Both the position numbers and the translations under genes were made by a program. Shown here in pieces: positions 1 to 8,754 of a stretch of 64,000 bases of DNA. A model generated the notes under the pieces. It did not search any database, was not told where the DNA came from, and worked only from the letters and a program-made list of their open reading frames with translations. Numbering within the stretch: position 1 is the stretch's first letter; each line of letters begins with the position of its first letter. The stretch spans positions 24,017-88,016 of the forward strand of contig JAJQBI010000012.1 of the NCBI GenBank assembly GCA_021203365.1. Direction: 5' to 3'. This DNA is from Clostridiales bacterium. GTDB lineage: Bacteria > Bacillota > Clostridia > Lachnospirales > Lachnospiraceae.

Positions 1-2
1 CC

Positions 3-977
3 ACGCCGGGGCCGGATCAGGTTCTGGTGAAAATTAAGAAAATCGGCATCTGCGGCAGTGATATCCATGTCTACCACGGCACACATCCCTATACCGCCTA
101 TCCCATTACCCAGGGGCACGAGGTCTCCGGACAGATTGTGGCCACAGGCGAATATGTCCGGGAGCTCCGGACAGGTCAGCGGGTCACCATCGAGCCACAG
201 GTATTCTGCGGACGCTGCTACCCCTGTCTTCATGGAAAATACAACCTGTGTGAGAAACTCAAGGTCATGGGCTTCCAGACCACCGGCACTGCCAGCGAGT
301 ATTTTTCCGTGGACGCTTCCAAGGTAACCCCGCTGCCGGAAGGAATCACCTACAGTGAAGGGGCAATGATCGAACCCCTGGCGGTTACCGTCCACGCAGC
401 CAGACGCTTTCCCGGTCTGCAGGGTGCAAAAGTGGCCGTCCTGGGCTGCGGACCGATCGGCATTCTGCTGATTCAGTCTCTGAAGGCCCTGGGCGCGGCC
501 CAGGTACTGGGCACCGACCTTTCAGACACACGGCTAGAGCTGGCCGGAAAACTGGGCGCCGATTTTACGGTAAACACGGGCAAAAACGATTACGCTTCTG
601 CCCTCCATGACGCCTTTGGTCCGGACGGTGCGGATGTGATCTATGAGTGCGCCGGAACTGACATTACCATGGACCAGGCCATTCAGAATGCCCGGAAGGG
701 CAGCACGATTATCCTGGTGGCTGTGTTCGGAAAACGGGCCAGCCTGGATCTGGCCAAACTCAATGACTCTGAGCTGGATCTGAATACCTCCATGATGTAC
801 CGTCACGAGGACTATGTGGACGCCATTCGCTTTGTCCAGGAGGGAAAAATCCGGCTGGAGCCCCTGGAAAGCATCCACTTTCCTTTCCGGGAATACCAGA
901 AGGCCTATGAATACATCGACAGCCATCGGGAATCCACCATGAAGGTTCTCATCGATGTAGATCCATCGGAGGAATGA
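3..977 (+). CDS. Zinc-dependent alcohol/polyol dehydrogenase, 5' end cut by the window edge
   Basis: Medium-chain (MDR) zinc dehydrogenase of the sorbitol/L-iditol or threonine dehydrogenase type, expected to oxidise a secondary alcohol of a sugar or polyol with NAD(P). The frame is open to base 3 and the GTG at base 27 is an internal valine (context PGPDQVLVKIKK), so the true start lies upstream. Counting from base 27, catalytic-zinc ligands are Cys9 (GICGSD) and His31-Glu32 (GHE). Four structural-zinc cysteines follow in CGRCYPCLHGKYNLC, then a Rossmann GCGPIG motif. The stop overlaps the next reading frame, so it is translationally close to the mannitol-dehydrogenase-family gene. The two probably act in one sugar-acid or polyol pathway; the exact substrate cannot be read from sequence. 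Confidence 0.9.
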   Translation, partial: TPGPDQVLVKIKKIGICGSDIHVYHGTHPYTAYPITQGHEVSGQIVATGEYVRELRTGQRVTIEPQVFCGRCYPCLHGKYNLCEKLKVMGFQTTGTASEYFSVDASKVTPLPEGITYSEGAMIEPLAVTVHAARRFPGLQGAKVAVLGCGPIGILLIQSLKALGAAQVLGTDLSDTRLELAGKLGADFTVNTGKNDYASALHDAFGPDGADVIYECAGTDITMDQAIQNARKGSTIILVAVFGKRASLDLAKLNDSELDLNTSMMYRHEDYVDAIRFVQEGKIRLEPLESIHFPFREYQKAYEYIDSHRESTMKVLIDVDPSEE

Positions 978-979
978 CT

Positions 980-2587
980 ATGAAGCTGACATATAATGGA
1001 CTGAATAATCAGGAGGACTGGACCGCCGCGGGAATATCCCTGCCGGATTATGACCCCGCCCGGCTGGCGAGGGAGACGCAAAGGGATCCGCGATGGGTGC
1101 ACTTCGGCATTGGAAACATCTTCCGCTTCTTCCTGGGCGGCATTGCAGACGCCCTTATCTCCCGCGGGGAAATGGACCGGGGAATTACCTGTGTGGAAGC
1201 CTATGATTTCGACGTGGTAGATCAGATCTACACACCTCACGACAATCTGGCTCTGGCCGTCACCCTCCACCAGGACGGACGGATGGACCGGAAAGTTTTA
1301 GGCTCTCTCGCAGAGGCAATAAAAGCCCGCTCCGACGACCCCGCCGCCTGGTCACGGCTCAGGGACATTTTTTCTCATCCCGGTCTGCAGATGATATCTT
1401 TTACCATCACAGAAAAGGGCTATGCCCTGCGGGATGCGGACGGGAAATATCTCAGCCATGTAAAGGCAGACATGGAAAACGGACCGGCGGCGGTCACCGG
1501 AGCCATGGGGGTGGTCACCGCCCTGCTCTACGCCCGGTTCCAGGCAGGGAGATACCCCCTGGCACTGGTATCTATGGACAACGTGTCCCGAAATGGGGAA
1601 AAGCTGCGGCAGTCTGTACTGGAGACCGCCCATATCTGGGCGGATAAGGGACTGGTGGAACCGGCGTTCTGCAATTATCTGCAGGATGAAACGAGGGTCA
1701 CCTTCCCCTGGACCATGATTGATAAAATTACCCCCCGTCCCAGTCCGGCCGTAGCCAGAACACTGGAAGAGTCCGGTGCAGAGGAAATGGACATTGTTGT
1801 CACCTCAAAACAGACCTATATTGCCCCCTTTGTCAACGCGGAGGCGCCGGCATATCTGGTGGTGGAGGATCGGTTTCCAAACGGAAGGCCTCCCCTGGAG
1901 CTGGCCGGGGTATACATGGCAGACCGTACAACGGTCAACGCCGCTGAACGCATGAAAGTCACGGTCTGCCTGAACCCCATTCACACGGCCCTGTGTACCT
2001 ATGACTGTCTTCTGGGATACACCCTGTTCGCGGACGGTATGAAGGATCCCCAGTTAAGCGAATTGGCCCGGCAGGTGGGATATACAGAGGGGCTTCCCGT
2101 AGTAAAAGATCCCGGAATTTTTTCTCCCAGGGCATTCCTGGATGAGGTAATTCAGTCCCGCTTCCCCAACCGTTACCTGGGGGATACCAGCGCGCGCATC
2201 TCTGTGGATATCTCCCAGATGGTGGGAATCCGCTTCGGGGAAACCATCAAGGCATATATCGCCCGGGATGGCAGTGCAGAGCATCTGACGGCCATTCCCC
2301 TGGCCATTGCCGGGTGGATGCGCTATCTTCTGGCTGTGGACGATCAGGGCAATCCCTTTGAACTGGCTCCGGATCCCATGCTCCCTGAGCTGCGGGCACA
2401 GCTGGCAACCGTGAAATATGGAGACCCGGACAGCCTGACAGATCAGCTTCGTCCCATCCTCTCCAACGCCAACCTTTTCGGCGTTGATCTCTATGCCGCC
2501 GGCATCGGAGACAGGATCGAGGCCATGGTGCGTGAGGAAATCTCCGGCCCGGGCGCTGTGCGGGCCGCCTTAATCCACTATCTGTAA
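980..2587 (+). CDS. Mannitol dehydrogenase family oxidoreductase (fructuronate reductase/mannitol 2-dehydrogenase type)
   Basis: Polyol-specific long-chain dehydrogenase that interconverts a ketose or keto-acid with a polyol or aldonate using NAD(P)H, for example fructuronate to mannonate. The N-terminal Rossmann part has GIGNIFRFFLGG. The middle carries SMDNVSRNGEKL and the family signature TMIDKITPRPS; the C-terminal helical domain is complete (about 535 residues, normal for the family). An in-frame ATG at 974 overlaps the upstream stop, but the GGAGGA at 968-973 abuts it. That Shine-Dalgarno site is correctly spaced (6 nt) for the ATG at 980, so 980 is preferred. It forms an operon with the zinc dehydrogenase and ends at a clear terminator. 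UxuB-like function is likely but not proven. Confidence 0.88.
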   Translation: MKLTYNGLNNQEDWTAAGISLPDYDPARLARETQRDPRWVHFGIGNIFRFFLGGIADALISRGEMDRGITCVEAYDFDVVDQIYTPHDNLALAVTLHQDGRMDRKVLGSLAEAIKARSDDPAAWSRLRDIFSHPGLQMISFTITEKGYALRDADGKYLSHVKADMENGPAAVTGAMGVVTALLYARFQAGRYPLALVSMDNVSRNGEKLRQSVLETAHIWADKGLVEPAFCNYLQDETRVTFPWTMIDKITPRPSPAVARTLEESGAEEMDIVVTSKQTYIAPFVNAEAPAYLVVEDRFPNGRPPLELAGVYMADRTTVNAAERMKVTVCLNPIHTALCTYDCLLGYTLFADGMKDPQLSELARQVGYTEGLPVVKDPGIFSPRAFLDEVIQSRFPNRYLGDTSARISVDISQMVGIRFGETIKAYIARDGSAEHLTAIPLAIAGWMRYLLAVDDQGNPFELAPDPMLPELRAQLATVKYGDPDSLTDQLRPILSNANLFGVDLYAAGIGDRIEAMVREEISGPGAVRAALIHYL

Positions 2588-2591
2588 ACAG

Positions 2592-2628
2592 ACAGGGAAA
2601 GAAAGCTCCGCCTTCTTTCCCTGTTTTC
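2592..2628 (+). terminator. Rho-independent terminator of the dehydrogenase operon
   Basis: A 12-bp perfect stem (2592-2603 with 2613-2624) with a 9-nt loop, followed by TTTT, starts 4 nt after the stop codon. Confidence 0.85.
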
Positions 2629-2635
2629 GTATAAC

Positions 2636-2660
2636 AAAAACCCCCTGACTCTTCAGGGGG
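2636..2660 (-). terminator. Rho-independent terminator of tRNA-Cys
   Basis: Stem CCCCCTGA/TCAGGGGG with a 4-nt loop. Read on the minus strand it is followed by TTTTTGTTAT, 7 nt past the tRNA 3' end. It lies back-to-back with the plus-strand terminator at 2592-2628. Confidence 0.85.
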
Positions 2661-2667
2661 CTTCAAA

Positions 2668-2738
2668 AGGTGCCAACCGGATTTGAACCGGTGATAGAGG
2701 TGTTGCAGACCTTTGCCTTACCACTTGGCTATGGCACC
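2668..2738 (-). tRNA. tRNA-Cys (GCA)
   Basis: 71-nt cloverleaf on the minus strand. The acceptor stem is GGTGCCA/TGGCACC with discriminator T, as expected for tRNA-Cys. The anticodon loop CTGCAAC gives GCA, and the T arm is CCGG-TTCAAAT-CCGG. The outermost anticodon-stem pair is A-C mismatched. No CCA is encoded, so the 3' end must be added by nucleotidyltransferase. It is a single-gene transcript with its own promoter and terminator. Confidence 0.93.
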
Positions 2739-2761
2739 ATGCGCTCGTCGCGACAAAAAAT

Positions 2762-2790
2762 ATGATACCACACCGTTCTGGGTTTTGCAA
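2762..2790 (-). promoter_or_regulatory. Sigma-A promoter of tRNA-Cys
   Basis: Minus strand TTGCAA (2785-2790), 17 bp, TATCAT (2762-2767), about 24 nt upstream of the mature tRNA 5' end. Confidence 0.75.
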
Positions 2791-2800
2791 GCTTTTTTTA

Positions 2801-2826
2801 CGAAAAATCCAGATTTTTTCCGGATT
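2801..2826 (-). terminator. Probable weak terminator after yesL
   Basis: Minus-strand AATCC/GGATT stem around an A-rich loop followed by TTTTTCG, 7 nt past the yesL stop. The stem is short (5 bp), so strength is uncertain. Confidence 0.45.
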
Positions 2827-2832
2827 CCCTTC

Positions 2833-3465
2833 TTACCTGACCTTCTCCCCGTTTTCCAGGCGGTCGAACAAATCAGAAAAAATCCGGCTGTTTATGTAAG
2901 CCACTCCGGAGAACCAGATAAAGAAATACAGGGCAAAAATCCACTTTATATAATCCCCCGGCACAAAAATAATGAGAAGGGGCGTCAGATTCAGCACCAG
3001 AACCGGAAACGTATATCCCAGCTTCGCGGCCGCCAGGTGAAAGGCGTTTCGGATCATATGCAAGACCGTATTCTCAAATCTTGCCAGCATGGGAAACACA
3101 TAGGATCCCACCGCCAGAAAAACCACCAGCATGGCCAGCAAAAACCCCATAAACAGGGAACGGCCCGCTTGGGACTCCATCACCGTGGAAATGCGAAAGT
3201 CCATATAGAGGAACACTCCAAATGCTAGCATTCCAAGCCAGATTCCCGTAGCCTGCTTAAAATTCTGCCGGAAGGATTTGAAAAAATCTCTGTAAATGGG
3301 CGATGTCTCCTCATTTTTCACCATTTTCAAAGTGGTGTAGTACAGCCCGGTCACAGAGGCTCCCACAGTAAAAACCGGAATGCAGCAGATTACAAAAAGT
3401 ACATTGAGGACCACAAGATCTGTGATCTTATAACAGGCTTCCACAAACCCGGATGCTCTTTTCAC
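2833..3465 (-). CDS. yesL: YesL family (DUF624) membrane protein
   Basis: Small polytopic membrane protein of the YesL/DUF624 family, which recurs beside YesM/YesN two-component genes and carbohydrate ABC importers in Firmicutes; its molecular role is unknown. The 210 residues contain several hydrophobic segments, e.g. VVLNVLFVICCIPVFTVGA near residue 18, a pair near 95-130 and others near 145-190. The start is GTG at 3465, overlapping the yesN stop as GTGA, so translation is probably coupled. It is the last gene of the yesMN-yesL unit. The family call is firm; function is inferred only from context. Confidence 0.87.
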   Translation of the reverse strand: MKRASGFVEACYKITDLVVLNVLFVICCIPVFTVGASVTGLYYTTLKMVKNEETSPIYRDFFKSFRQNFKQATGIWLGMLAFGVFLYMDFRISTVMESQAGRSLFMGFLLAMLVVFLAVGSYVFPMLARFENTVLHMIRNAFHLAAAKLGYTFPVLVLNLTPLLIIFVPGDYIKWIFALYFFIWFSGVAYINSRIFSDLFDRLENGEKVR

Positions 3466-4964
3466 AGTTTTTCCTCCTTTTCTGCTTCTCTTTCCATCTG
3501 TTCCAGGTATTCCGAGGGGCTTACCCCTGTAACGGACCGAAATACCCGGCTGAAATAAAACTGATCCGAAAATCCCACATAGGCGGCCACATCCTTTATA
3601 TAGCTTTCCGGGTACTCCCGGAAGCTCCGCTTGGCGGCCTCCACCCGCAGATTCATCAGGTAGTTTTTATAAGAGGTATCGGCGTAGGTGTGAAAAAGCC
3701 GGGATAGAGTGGCCTGAGACACTCCGATTTCACTGCACACCACCTTTACGGAAAGATTTTCCCCCAGATGGGTTTTCATATAGGATACGATTTTCTTAAA
3801 CACAGCCTCCCGGTCATCCCGGTCCGCCGCCACCTCAAAATCCGCGTACTGCCGGAGAATATCCAGAATATTGCTGCACAGATCGCTCATGGTAAGTGCC
3901 TGGGAAAAAGCGTCTCCCAGCCAGTACTCGTTCCAGTCCTTAAGGAGCCCCCAATTCTGCATTTCATAGAAAAAATAGCGAAGCTTCCCCTCAATCCAGA
4001 ACTGAGAACACCGTTCTTCCTCCCAGGCCAGAAAAAGCTTTTCCAGCTCCTTTTTCATACCAGAGAGCTCTCTCCTCTCTGTGAGGGCGAGAAGCCGGTG
4101 GAAGGATTCCTCGGACCGGGTTCTGTCAAAAGTCTCCTTTCCCGGCCGATTCAGAAAGATCTTCTGCTCCAGACCGATGACAATGGAATTATCCAGCTTT
4201 CGGTACAGATCATGTACAATCTCAGGCAGATCCGCAAGGGCAAACCTTTCCTCGCAGATCACCATGGTCAGGAAATCCTCTTCGCTTCTGAGCTTTTCAA
4301 ATTCCCGATCCATCATGGCCTCAAAATCCACCACCAGCATTTCCTCTGAACAGAGGTAAAGCATTTCCATATTATCCCGGCCGTAAATGATCAGCTGCTC
4401 GGATTCCGCTGCAAAAATCTCCCCGCTGCCCCCGCCTCCAAATCTGGAGATCACACTGTTTCTGCGAATAACCGCGGCGTAATAATACTCCGCCGGAAAA
4501 AGCCTGGGAAGCTTTTCCCGGACCCCGGCGTCCGTTCCGTTGCTGATAGAGTGGAGGACCTGATTTCTCTGAATATCATATTTTTTCTCCAGTTTTTTCC
4601 GGATTCTCTCAAAAAGTGTCTGCACCTCCCGGGGATTCATGGGCTTAAGAAGATAATCCTCCACACTGGCCTGAATGGCCCCCTTGGCGTAATCAAACTC
4701 CTGATATCCGCTGGCAATCACCACATAAGTATCCGGGTATTCCTCCTTCATCCTCGCCGCCAGCGTAATCCCGTCCATCACCGGCATAATCACATCTGTG
4801 ATTACCACGTCTACAGGGGTTTTCGCCATCACATCCAGGACGCGCTGCCCGTTCTCCTCAATGGAAACCACCTGAAAATCCGGGCATTTCCGTTCCAGAA
4901 TTTTCTGAATCAGAATCCCCGCCGCCGGCTCGTCGTCCGCGATCAAAACCTGATATTTCACCAT
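3462..4964 (-). CDS. yesN: Response regulator with AraC-type DNA-binding domain (YesN-like)
   Basis: Two-component response regulator that probably activates the neighbouring sugar importer when phosphorylated by the adjacent YesM kinase. The N-terminal receiver domain shows IADDEPAAG and the phospho-acceptor aspartate in VVITDVIMPVMDG. A long, poorly conserved middle follows. The last 110 residues form a double helix-turn-helix AraC domain (SVKVVCSEIGVSQATLSRLF and DVAAYVGFSDQFYFSRVFR). The gene is 500 aa, normal for the YesN group, and starts 15 nt after the yesM stop. Expected binding sites are upstream of the binding-protein gene at 10.1-10.4 kb, where a repeated ACATGGATTTTT motif is seen. 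Confidence 0.92.
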   Translation of the reverse strand: MVKYQVLIADDEPAAGILIQKILERKCPDFQVVSIEENGQRVLDVMAKTPVDVVITDVIMPVMDGITLAARMKEEYPDTYVVIASGYQEFDYAKGAIQASVEDYLLKPMNPREVQTLFERIRKKLEKKYDIQRNQVLHSISNGTDAGVREKLPRLFPAEYYYAAVIRRNSVISRFGGGGSGEIFAAESEQLIIYGRDNMEMLYLCSEEMLVVDFEAMMDREFEKLRSEEDFLTMVICEERFALADLPEIVHDLYRKLDNSIVIGLEQKIFLNRPGKETFDRTRSEESFHRLLALTERRELSGMKKELEKLFLAWEEERCSQFWIEGKLRYFFYEMQNWGLLKDWNEYWLGDAFSQALTMSDLCSNILDILRQYADFEVAADRDDREAVFKKIVSYMKTHLGENLSVKVVCSEIGVSQATLSRLFHTYADTSYKNYLMNLRVEAAKRSFREYPESYIKDVAAYVGFSDQFYFSRVFRSVTGVSPSEYLEQMEREAEKEEKL

Positions 4965-4979
4965 ATTTTCATCCCCATT

Positions 4980-6737
4980 CTATTCACAAACCCGAATGAT
5001 TACATCAGAACCGCCGGCGTCCGAATGAATTTCAAAGGACAGCCGCTCCCCGTAAACCAGATACAGCCGGGCATAGGTGTTCACCAGGCCCATTCCTCCG
5101 ATCTCCATCTCCACATTTTCCCGGTCCACGGAAAGCCTGCGGCGCACATCCGCCAGCTTTTCTTCCATCTCCGCCTTCTTTTCCTCCGAAAATCCCACCC
5201 CGTCGTCGTGCACGTCCAGGGTCCAGCGCCCGGGCCTTCCTTTCCCGGTCACACGGATAAACATAATCCCGGCCTTCCCGGAATAGCCGTGAGTAATACA
5301 GTTCTCTACAACCTGCTGCAGGACAATCTTCGGAAGCTTCTCCTGCAGAATTTCCCCGGCTATATCAATGGCATATTCCAGCCTGTGTTCATAGCGATAT
5401 TTCAGAAGGTTAAAATAAACCTGCAGATATTCCTTTTCCTCACAGATCGTACCCATTTTATCCTTTGTGTTGGTAGAATACCGGAGCATCTGCCCAAGAC
5501 TCGCGCAGATATCACAGATACTCTCATCATCCGCCATAATCCCCTTGGCAGAGATAATGTTCAGCACATTGTAAATAAAATGCGGATTCACCTGAGCCTG
5601 GAGAAGGTCCATCTGGGCCTGAAGCTGAAGAATAGATAAATGCTGCTCCCGGTCCACAGAGATCTTCAGACGGTGCATCAGATCATCAAAGGAGCAGTAC
5701 AGCTTCTCGATTTCCACACTTCCGGAGAGTTCCTTCTCATACTCTGTGCTGACAATGGGCACATTTTCCAGATCCGAGGTCTCCATCACATGGCCAAGGG
5801 TCCGGATGGGCTTCACCAGCTGCCGGGCGGAAACCCGGGAATAGATCAGCGCGAAGAGAAGAAAGGCCACCAGAATCAGAAGAACGGGGAAAACCGTTCT
5901 CTGTGCAATCAGAATGAACAGATTCATCGGCTGCACCAGCACCACATACCCCTCAATGGCCCCGCACCACACATAGGCGATGGCCTGGGATGCGTCAAAA
6001 AAGGAATCTTCTGAGGTACCTCTCTCCTTTATACGGGCAAAGCAGTCCGTTTCCCCCTCGCCGGTTCCGTCGTACAATACCTCTCCGTCCCCGTCCAGCA
6101 AAAGGACATTGTAGCTTCCGTCATCGGGGAGAAGCATCTCATCCACCTGGGATTTCAGCCACTGCACTTCAATGTACCCCAGGTTGCTTCCCACCAGCCC
6201 CTTAATAGTGGAGAGCACAATCTGGTCATGGCCTCTTCCCCATTCGTCCTCATGGCAGGCCATCAGGACAAAATCACCGGGCAGAATGTCCAGGATCCCC
6301 GGCACATTTTCCCAGTCCGCTTCTGCGTCTGTGGATTCCCCTGTGGCGGTGGTGCTGACAATCACATCCCCCCGCTGATTAAAATACAGAGCCCTGTAAA
6401 ACTGCCGGGAGACAAAATAATTGTTCAGCGTGGTCAGTATGGTGTTATAGGCACTGCTGAAATAACGGGTCTCGTAATCTTCCTCCTCGCTTCTGGCAAG
6501 GGTCTGAATCGCCAGAAGCGTATCCGGGTCTGACAGCAGGATCTGACTCACCGTCTCCGACTGGTCCATAATGCTTTCCACCTGTTTGGCGGAAACGGCC
6601 GCCCCCATGGACAGTCCGTCGCAGATCTCCTCAATATAGGTATTCGCGGAACTGACGCCATAGATACCTCCCATCATCAGCCCGGCAATTACCCCGAAAA
6701 TAAGAAAGGTTCTGAGAATTTTATCTTCCAGCTTCAT
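4980..6737 (-). CDS. yesM: Sensor histidine kinase, YesM family
   Basis: Membrane sensor kinase partner of YesN, presumably sensing the bound sugar-binding protein or its ligand outside the cell. TM1 lies near residues 9-30, followed by an extracellular sensor region of about 240 residues and TM2 near 280-305, then a HAMP-like linker. The phospho-accepting histidine is in QVNPHFIYNVLN (His_kinase family). The ATPase domain has VVENCITHGYSG, DDGVGFSEE and GMGLVNTYARL. 585 residues, typical for the family. Its promoter overlaps the terminator of the permease genes, so sensor and importer can be expressed separately although co-oriented. Confidence 0.92.
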   Translation of the reverse strand: MKLEDKILRTFLIFGVIAGLMMGGIYGVSSANTYIEEICDGLSMGAAVSAKQVESIMDQSETVSQILLSDPDTLLAIQTLARSEEEDYETRYFSSAYNTILTTLNNYFVSRQFYRALYFNQRGDVIVSTTATGESTDAEADWENVPGILDILPGDFVLMACHEDEWGRGHDQIVLSTIKGLVGSNLGYIEVQWLKSQVDEMLLPDDGSYNVLLLDGDGEVLYDGTGEGETDCFARIKERGTSEDSFFDASQAIAYVWCGAIEGYVVLVQPMNLFILIAQRTVFPVLLILVAFLLFALIYSRVSARQLVKPIRTLGHVMETSDLENVPIVSTEYEKELSGSVEIEKLYCSFDDLMHRLKISVDREQHLSILQLQAQMDLLQAQVNPHFIYNVLNIISAKGIMADDESICDICASLGQMLRYSTNTKDKMGTICEEKEYLQVYFNLLKYRYEHRLEYAIDIAGEILQEKLPKIVLQQVVENCITHGYSGKAGIMFIRVTGKGRPGRWTLDVHDDGVGFSEEKKAEMEEKLADVRRRLSVDRENVEMEIGGMGLVNTYARLYLVYGERLSFEIHSDAGGSDVIIRVCE

Positions 6738-6775
6738 AGTCAGATTCCTCCATAAGCCTTCGGGTTTCTAAAGGG

Positions 6776-6804
6776 AATATAACAAAAAGCGTGGTTGGAA
6801 ACAA
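6776..6804 (-). promoter_or_regulatory. Promoter of yesM-yesN-yesL, embedded in the malFG terminator
   Basis: Minus strand TTGTTT (6799-6804), 17 bp, TATATT (6776-6781). The -35 box lies inside the right arm of the hairpin at 6791-6827. Confidence 0.6.
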
Positions 6805-6827
6805 GGGTTCCCCCTGTTCCCGGCCAC
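6783..6827 (-). terminator. Terminator after the sugar permease genes
   Basis: Minus-strand hairpin GTGG..GGGAACA/TGTTTCC..CCAC (6791-6827) followed by GCTTTTTGTT, about 20 nt after the stop of the second permease. Confidence 0.7.
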
Positions 6828-6847
6828 ACTTTGTCATCTGCAAAAAA

Positions 6848-7675
6848 TCAGCCCTTCACAGCTCCGGCTGTCATGCCCTCTACCAGCTGTTTGTTAAAGA
6901 TGATAAATACGATCAGCATTGGGATGGTGATAATAATTACATCGGCAAACAGAAGGTTATAAGAGCTGGAATATTGCCCCATGAAATTATACAGTGTCAG
7001 CTGTACGGTCACGTTTTCACTGCCCGGGAAGAAATACAGCGGGTTGGTAAAGTCATTGAAAATCGTGCAGGCATTAAGAATAATGATGGTGGCCGTAACC
7101 GGCCTCAGCAGCGGAAAAACAATACTGACGAAAAGCCTTGGAACCGAACTCCCGTCGATCAGGGCCGCCTCCTCCAGCTCTCTTGGAACGGAGGCCATAA
7201 ATCCACGGTACAGCATGGTGGTAAAGGGAATCTGCAGACCGATTTCCACCAGAACCATACCAAACATGGTTTTATACAGATGCAGGAACTGCAGCAGCCA
7301 GATGGTCGGCATTACCGCCGCCGGAATCATCAGACCTATCGCGATCAGCGCGTTCAGGGTTCCCATCAGCTTATCTCTCCGGCGCTGGATTACATATCCG
7401 GCCATGGAACCTACCACAATCAGCCCCAGCACGGAAAATAAGGTGAGAAGAATACTGTTTTTAAAAGCCGTCAGGATCTGATAGTTCTGAGCGGAGAAGG
7501 CGTCCACAAAGTTGCTCCACTGAAATTCACTGGGAAGTGAGATATTCAGCAGGTTCGCCTCCGTCCTCTCCTTCAGGGAGTTCACCACCATAAACAAAAA
7601 TGGGATGATAAAGATCACAAACGCTCCGATCAGTCCCAGAATATCGCCGATAAGAGTCGTCACTTTTCTTTTCAT
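6848..7675 (-). CDS. Carbohydrate ABC transporter permease, MalG type
   Basis: Inner-membrane permease subunit (CUT1 family) that pairs with the upstream MalF-type protein to import an oligosaccharide or sugar. It has six predicted transmembrane segments, the last near YNLLFADVIIITIPMLIVFIIF. The coupling (EAA) loop is visible as ELEEAALIDGSSVPRLFVSI followed by VFPLLRPVTAT. An in-frame extension to 7723 lies inside malF. The ATG at 7675 (MKRKVTT) has GGGAGGAAG upstream and starts 1 nt after the malF stop, so it is chosen (275 aa). No ATPase is encoded here; a shared MsmX-type ATPase elsewhere is expected, as in many Firmicutes CUT1 systems. Confidence 0.9.
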   Translation of the reverse strand: MKRKVTTLIGDILGLIGAFVIFIIPFLFMVVNSLKERTEANLLNISLPSEFQWSNFVDAFSAQNYQILTAFKNSILLTLFSVLGLIVVGSMAGYVIQRRRDKLMGTLNALIAIGLMIPAAVMPTIWLLQFLHLYKTMFGMVLVEIGLQIPFTTMLYRGFMASVPRELEEAALIDGSSVPRLFVSIVFPLLRPVTATIIILNACTIFNDFTNPLYFFPGSENVTVQLTLYNFMGQYSSSYNLLFADVIIITIPMLIVFIIFNKQLVEGMTAGAVKG

Positions 7676-7676
7676 A

Positions 7677-8534
7677 TCACACTTCCTCCCTACTCTGCAG
7701 CCAGTTCTGCAGCGGAATGGCAATGACCGCGATCAGAATGAACATAATCACGTTTCCGGCTGTGGACAGTCCATAGTAGCCGGCCGCGTATTTTTTGTAA
7801 ACGATGGAGGCCAGAACGTCTGTGACAAAGCCAGGCCCGCCGCCGGTCATGGTCCAGATCAGATCGAAGCAGCGCATACCGCTGGTCAGCGCCAGAATAA
7901 TAACGGAGTTCATAGACGGACGGCACAGAGGAAGGGTGATCTTCATCAGTTCCTGAAAACTGGTGGCGCCGTCGATGGAGGCCGCCTCATAATAGCTCCT
8001 GTCAATGGATGTAATTCCTGCGATATAAATAATGGTGGCCACACCCACGCCCTTCCAGATATCCGTAAAGATTACACTTCCCAGGGCCAGATGAGTATTT
8101 CCCAGCCAGTCGGGACCCGTAATTCCGATCACGGCCAGTGCTTTGTTGATCAGACCCTTGGAGGGATGCATCAGCGCCGTAAAGGTAATACCCACGGCGA
8201 TGGTGGAAACAATGTTTGGGAAGAAAGCCACGCTGCGCAGGAAGTTTTTCGTACGGATCCCGCTTGTGAGGAACACCGCAAGCAAAAATCCAAGAACCAC
8301 CTTAAAGATACAGGTGGCAGCCGCGTAGATCAGAGTGTTCTTAATACCGATGGTCATGGAATAATCGGAGAAGAACGTCTTAAAGTTTCGAAGTCCCGCC
8401 CAGGACATACCGGTAAACGTCCAGTTCATCAGACTGAAAACGAAGGAGATAAGGATCGGCAGCAGGAAAAAGATGCCGAAGATTATCAGGGCAGGAACCA
8501 CAAACCAGATATTGTATACTCGTTTTTCCTTCAT
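7677..8534 (-). CDS. Carbohydrate ABC transporter permease, MalF type
   Basis: First permease of the CUT1 sugar importer, 285 aa with about six membrane helices starting at NIWFVVPALIIFGIFFLLPI. The EAA coupling loop is SYYEAASIDGATSFQELMKI followed by TLPLCRPSMNS. It is preceded by the binding-protein gene across a 220-nt gap that holds a stable hairpin, which probably lowers permease expression relative to the binding protein. It is followed with a 1-nt gap by the second permease. Neighbouring YesMN points to induction by the transported sugar. Substrate is unknown. Confidence 0.9.
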   Translation of the reverse strand: MKEKRVYNIWFVVPALIIFGIFFLLPILISFVFSLMNWTFTGMSWAGLRNFKTFFSDYSMTIGIKNTLIYAAATCIFKVVLGFLLAVFLTSGIRTKNFLRSVAFFPNIVSTIAVGITFTALMHPSKGLINKALAVIGITGPDWLGNTHLALGSVIFTDIWKGVGVATIIYIAGITSIDRSYYEAASIDGATSFQELMKITLPLCRPSMNSVIILALTSGMRCFDLIWTMTGGGPGFVTDVLASIVYKKYAAGYYGLSTAGNVIMFILIAVIAIPLQNWLQSREEV

Positions 8535-8642
8535 GATATCCTCCTTGTAAAAAGGCGGAAAGCCTTCCGGATTTTCACAGGCCGGAATGATTCCCCATAA
8601 TCAGAAGCCAGATGGACTTCTGCCCTGTGGTTTTGCATGAAA

Positions 8643-8667
8643 AGGGCGTGTGTGCTCCACACGCCCT
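8643..8667 (-). terminator. Intercistronic stem-loop between binding-protein and permease genes
   Basis: A perfect 10-bp GC-rich stem (8643-8652 with 8658-8667) and 5-nt loop, followed on the minus strand by TTTC. It is probably a partial terminator or 3' stabiliser that raises binding-protein mRNA over permease mRNA, as in the maltose system. Confidence 0.7.
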
Positions 8668-8754
8668 GTCACACATTCCTGATTATGTATGTTTTTCGGT
8701 CCGCTTACCTTCCGGTGCGTCTCCGCCAGTCTCCCTTATAAGGGAAAAATCTTT

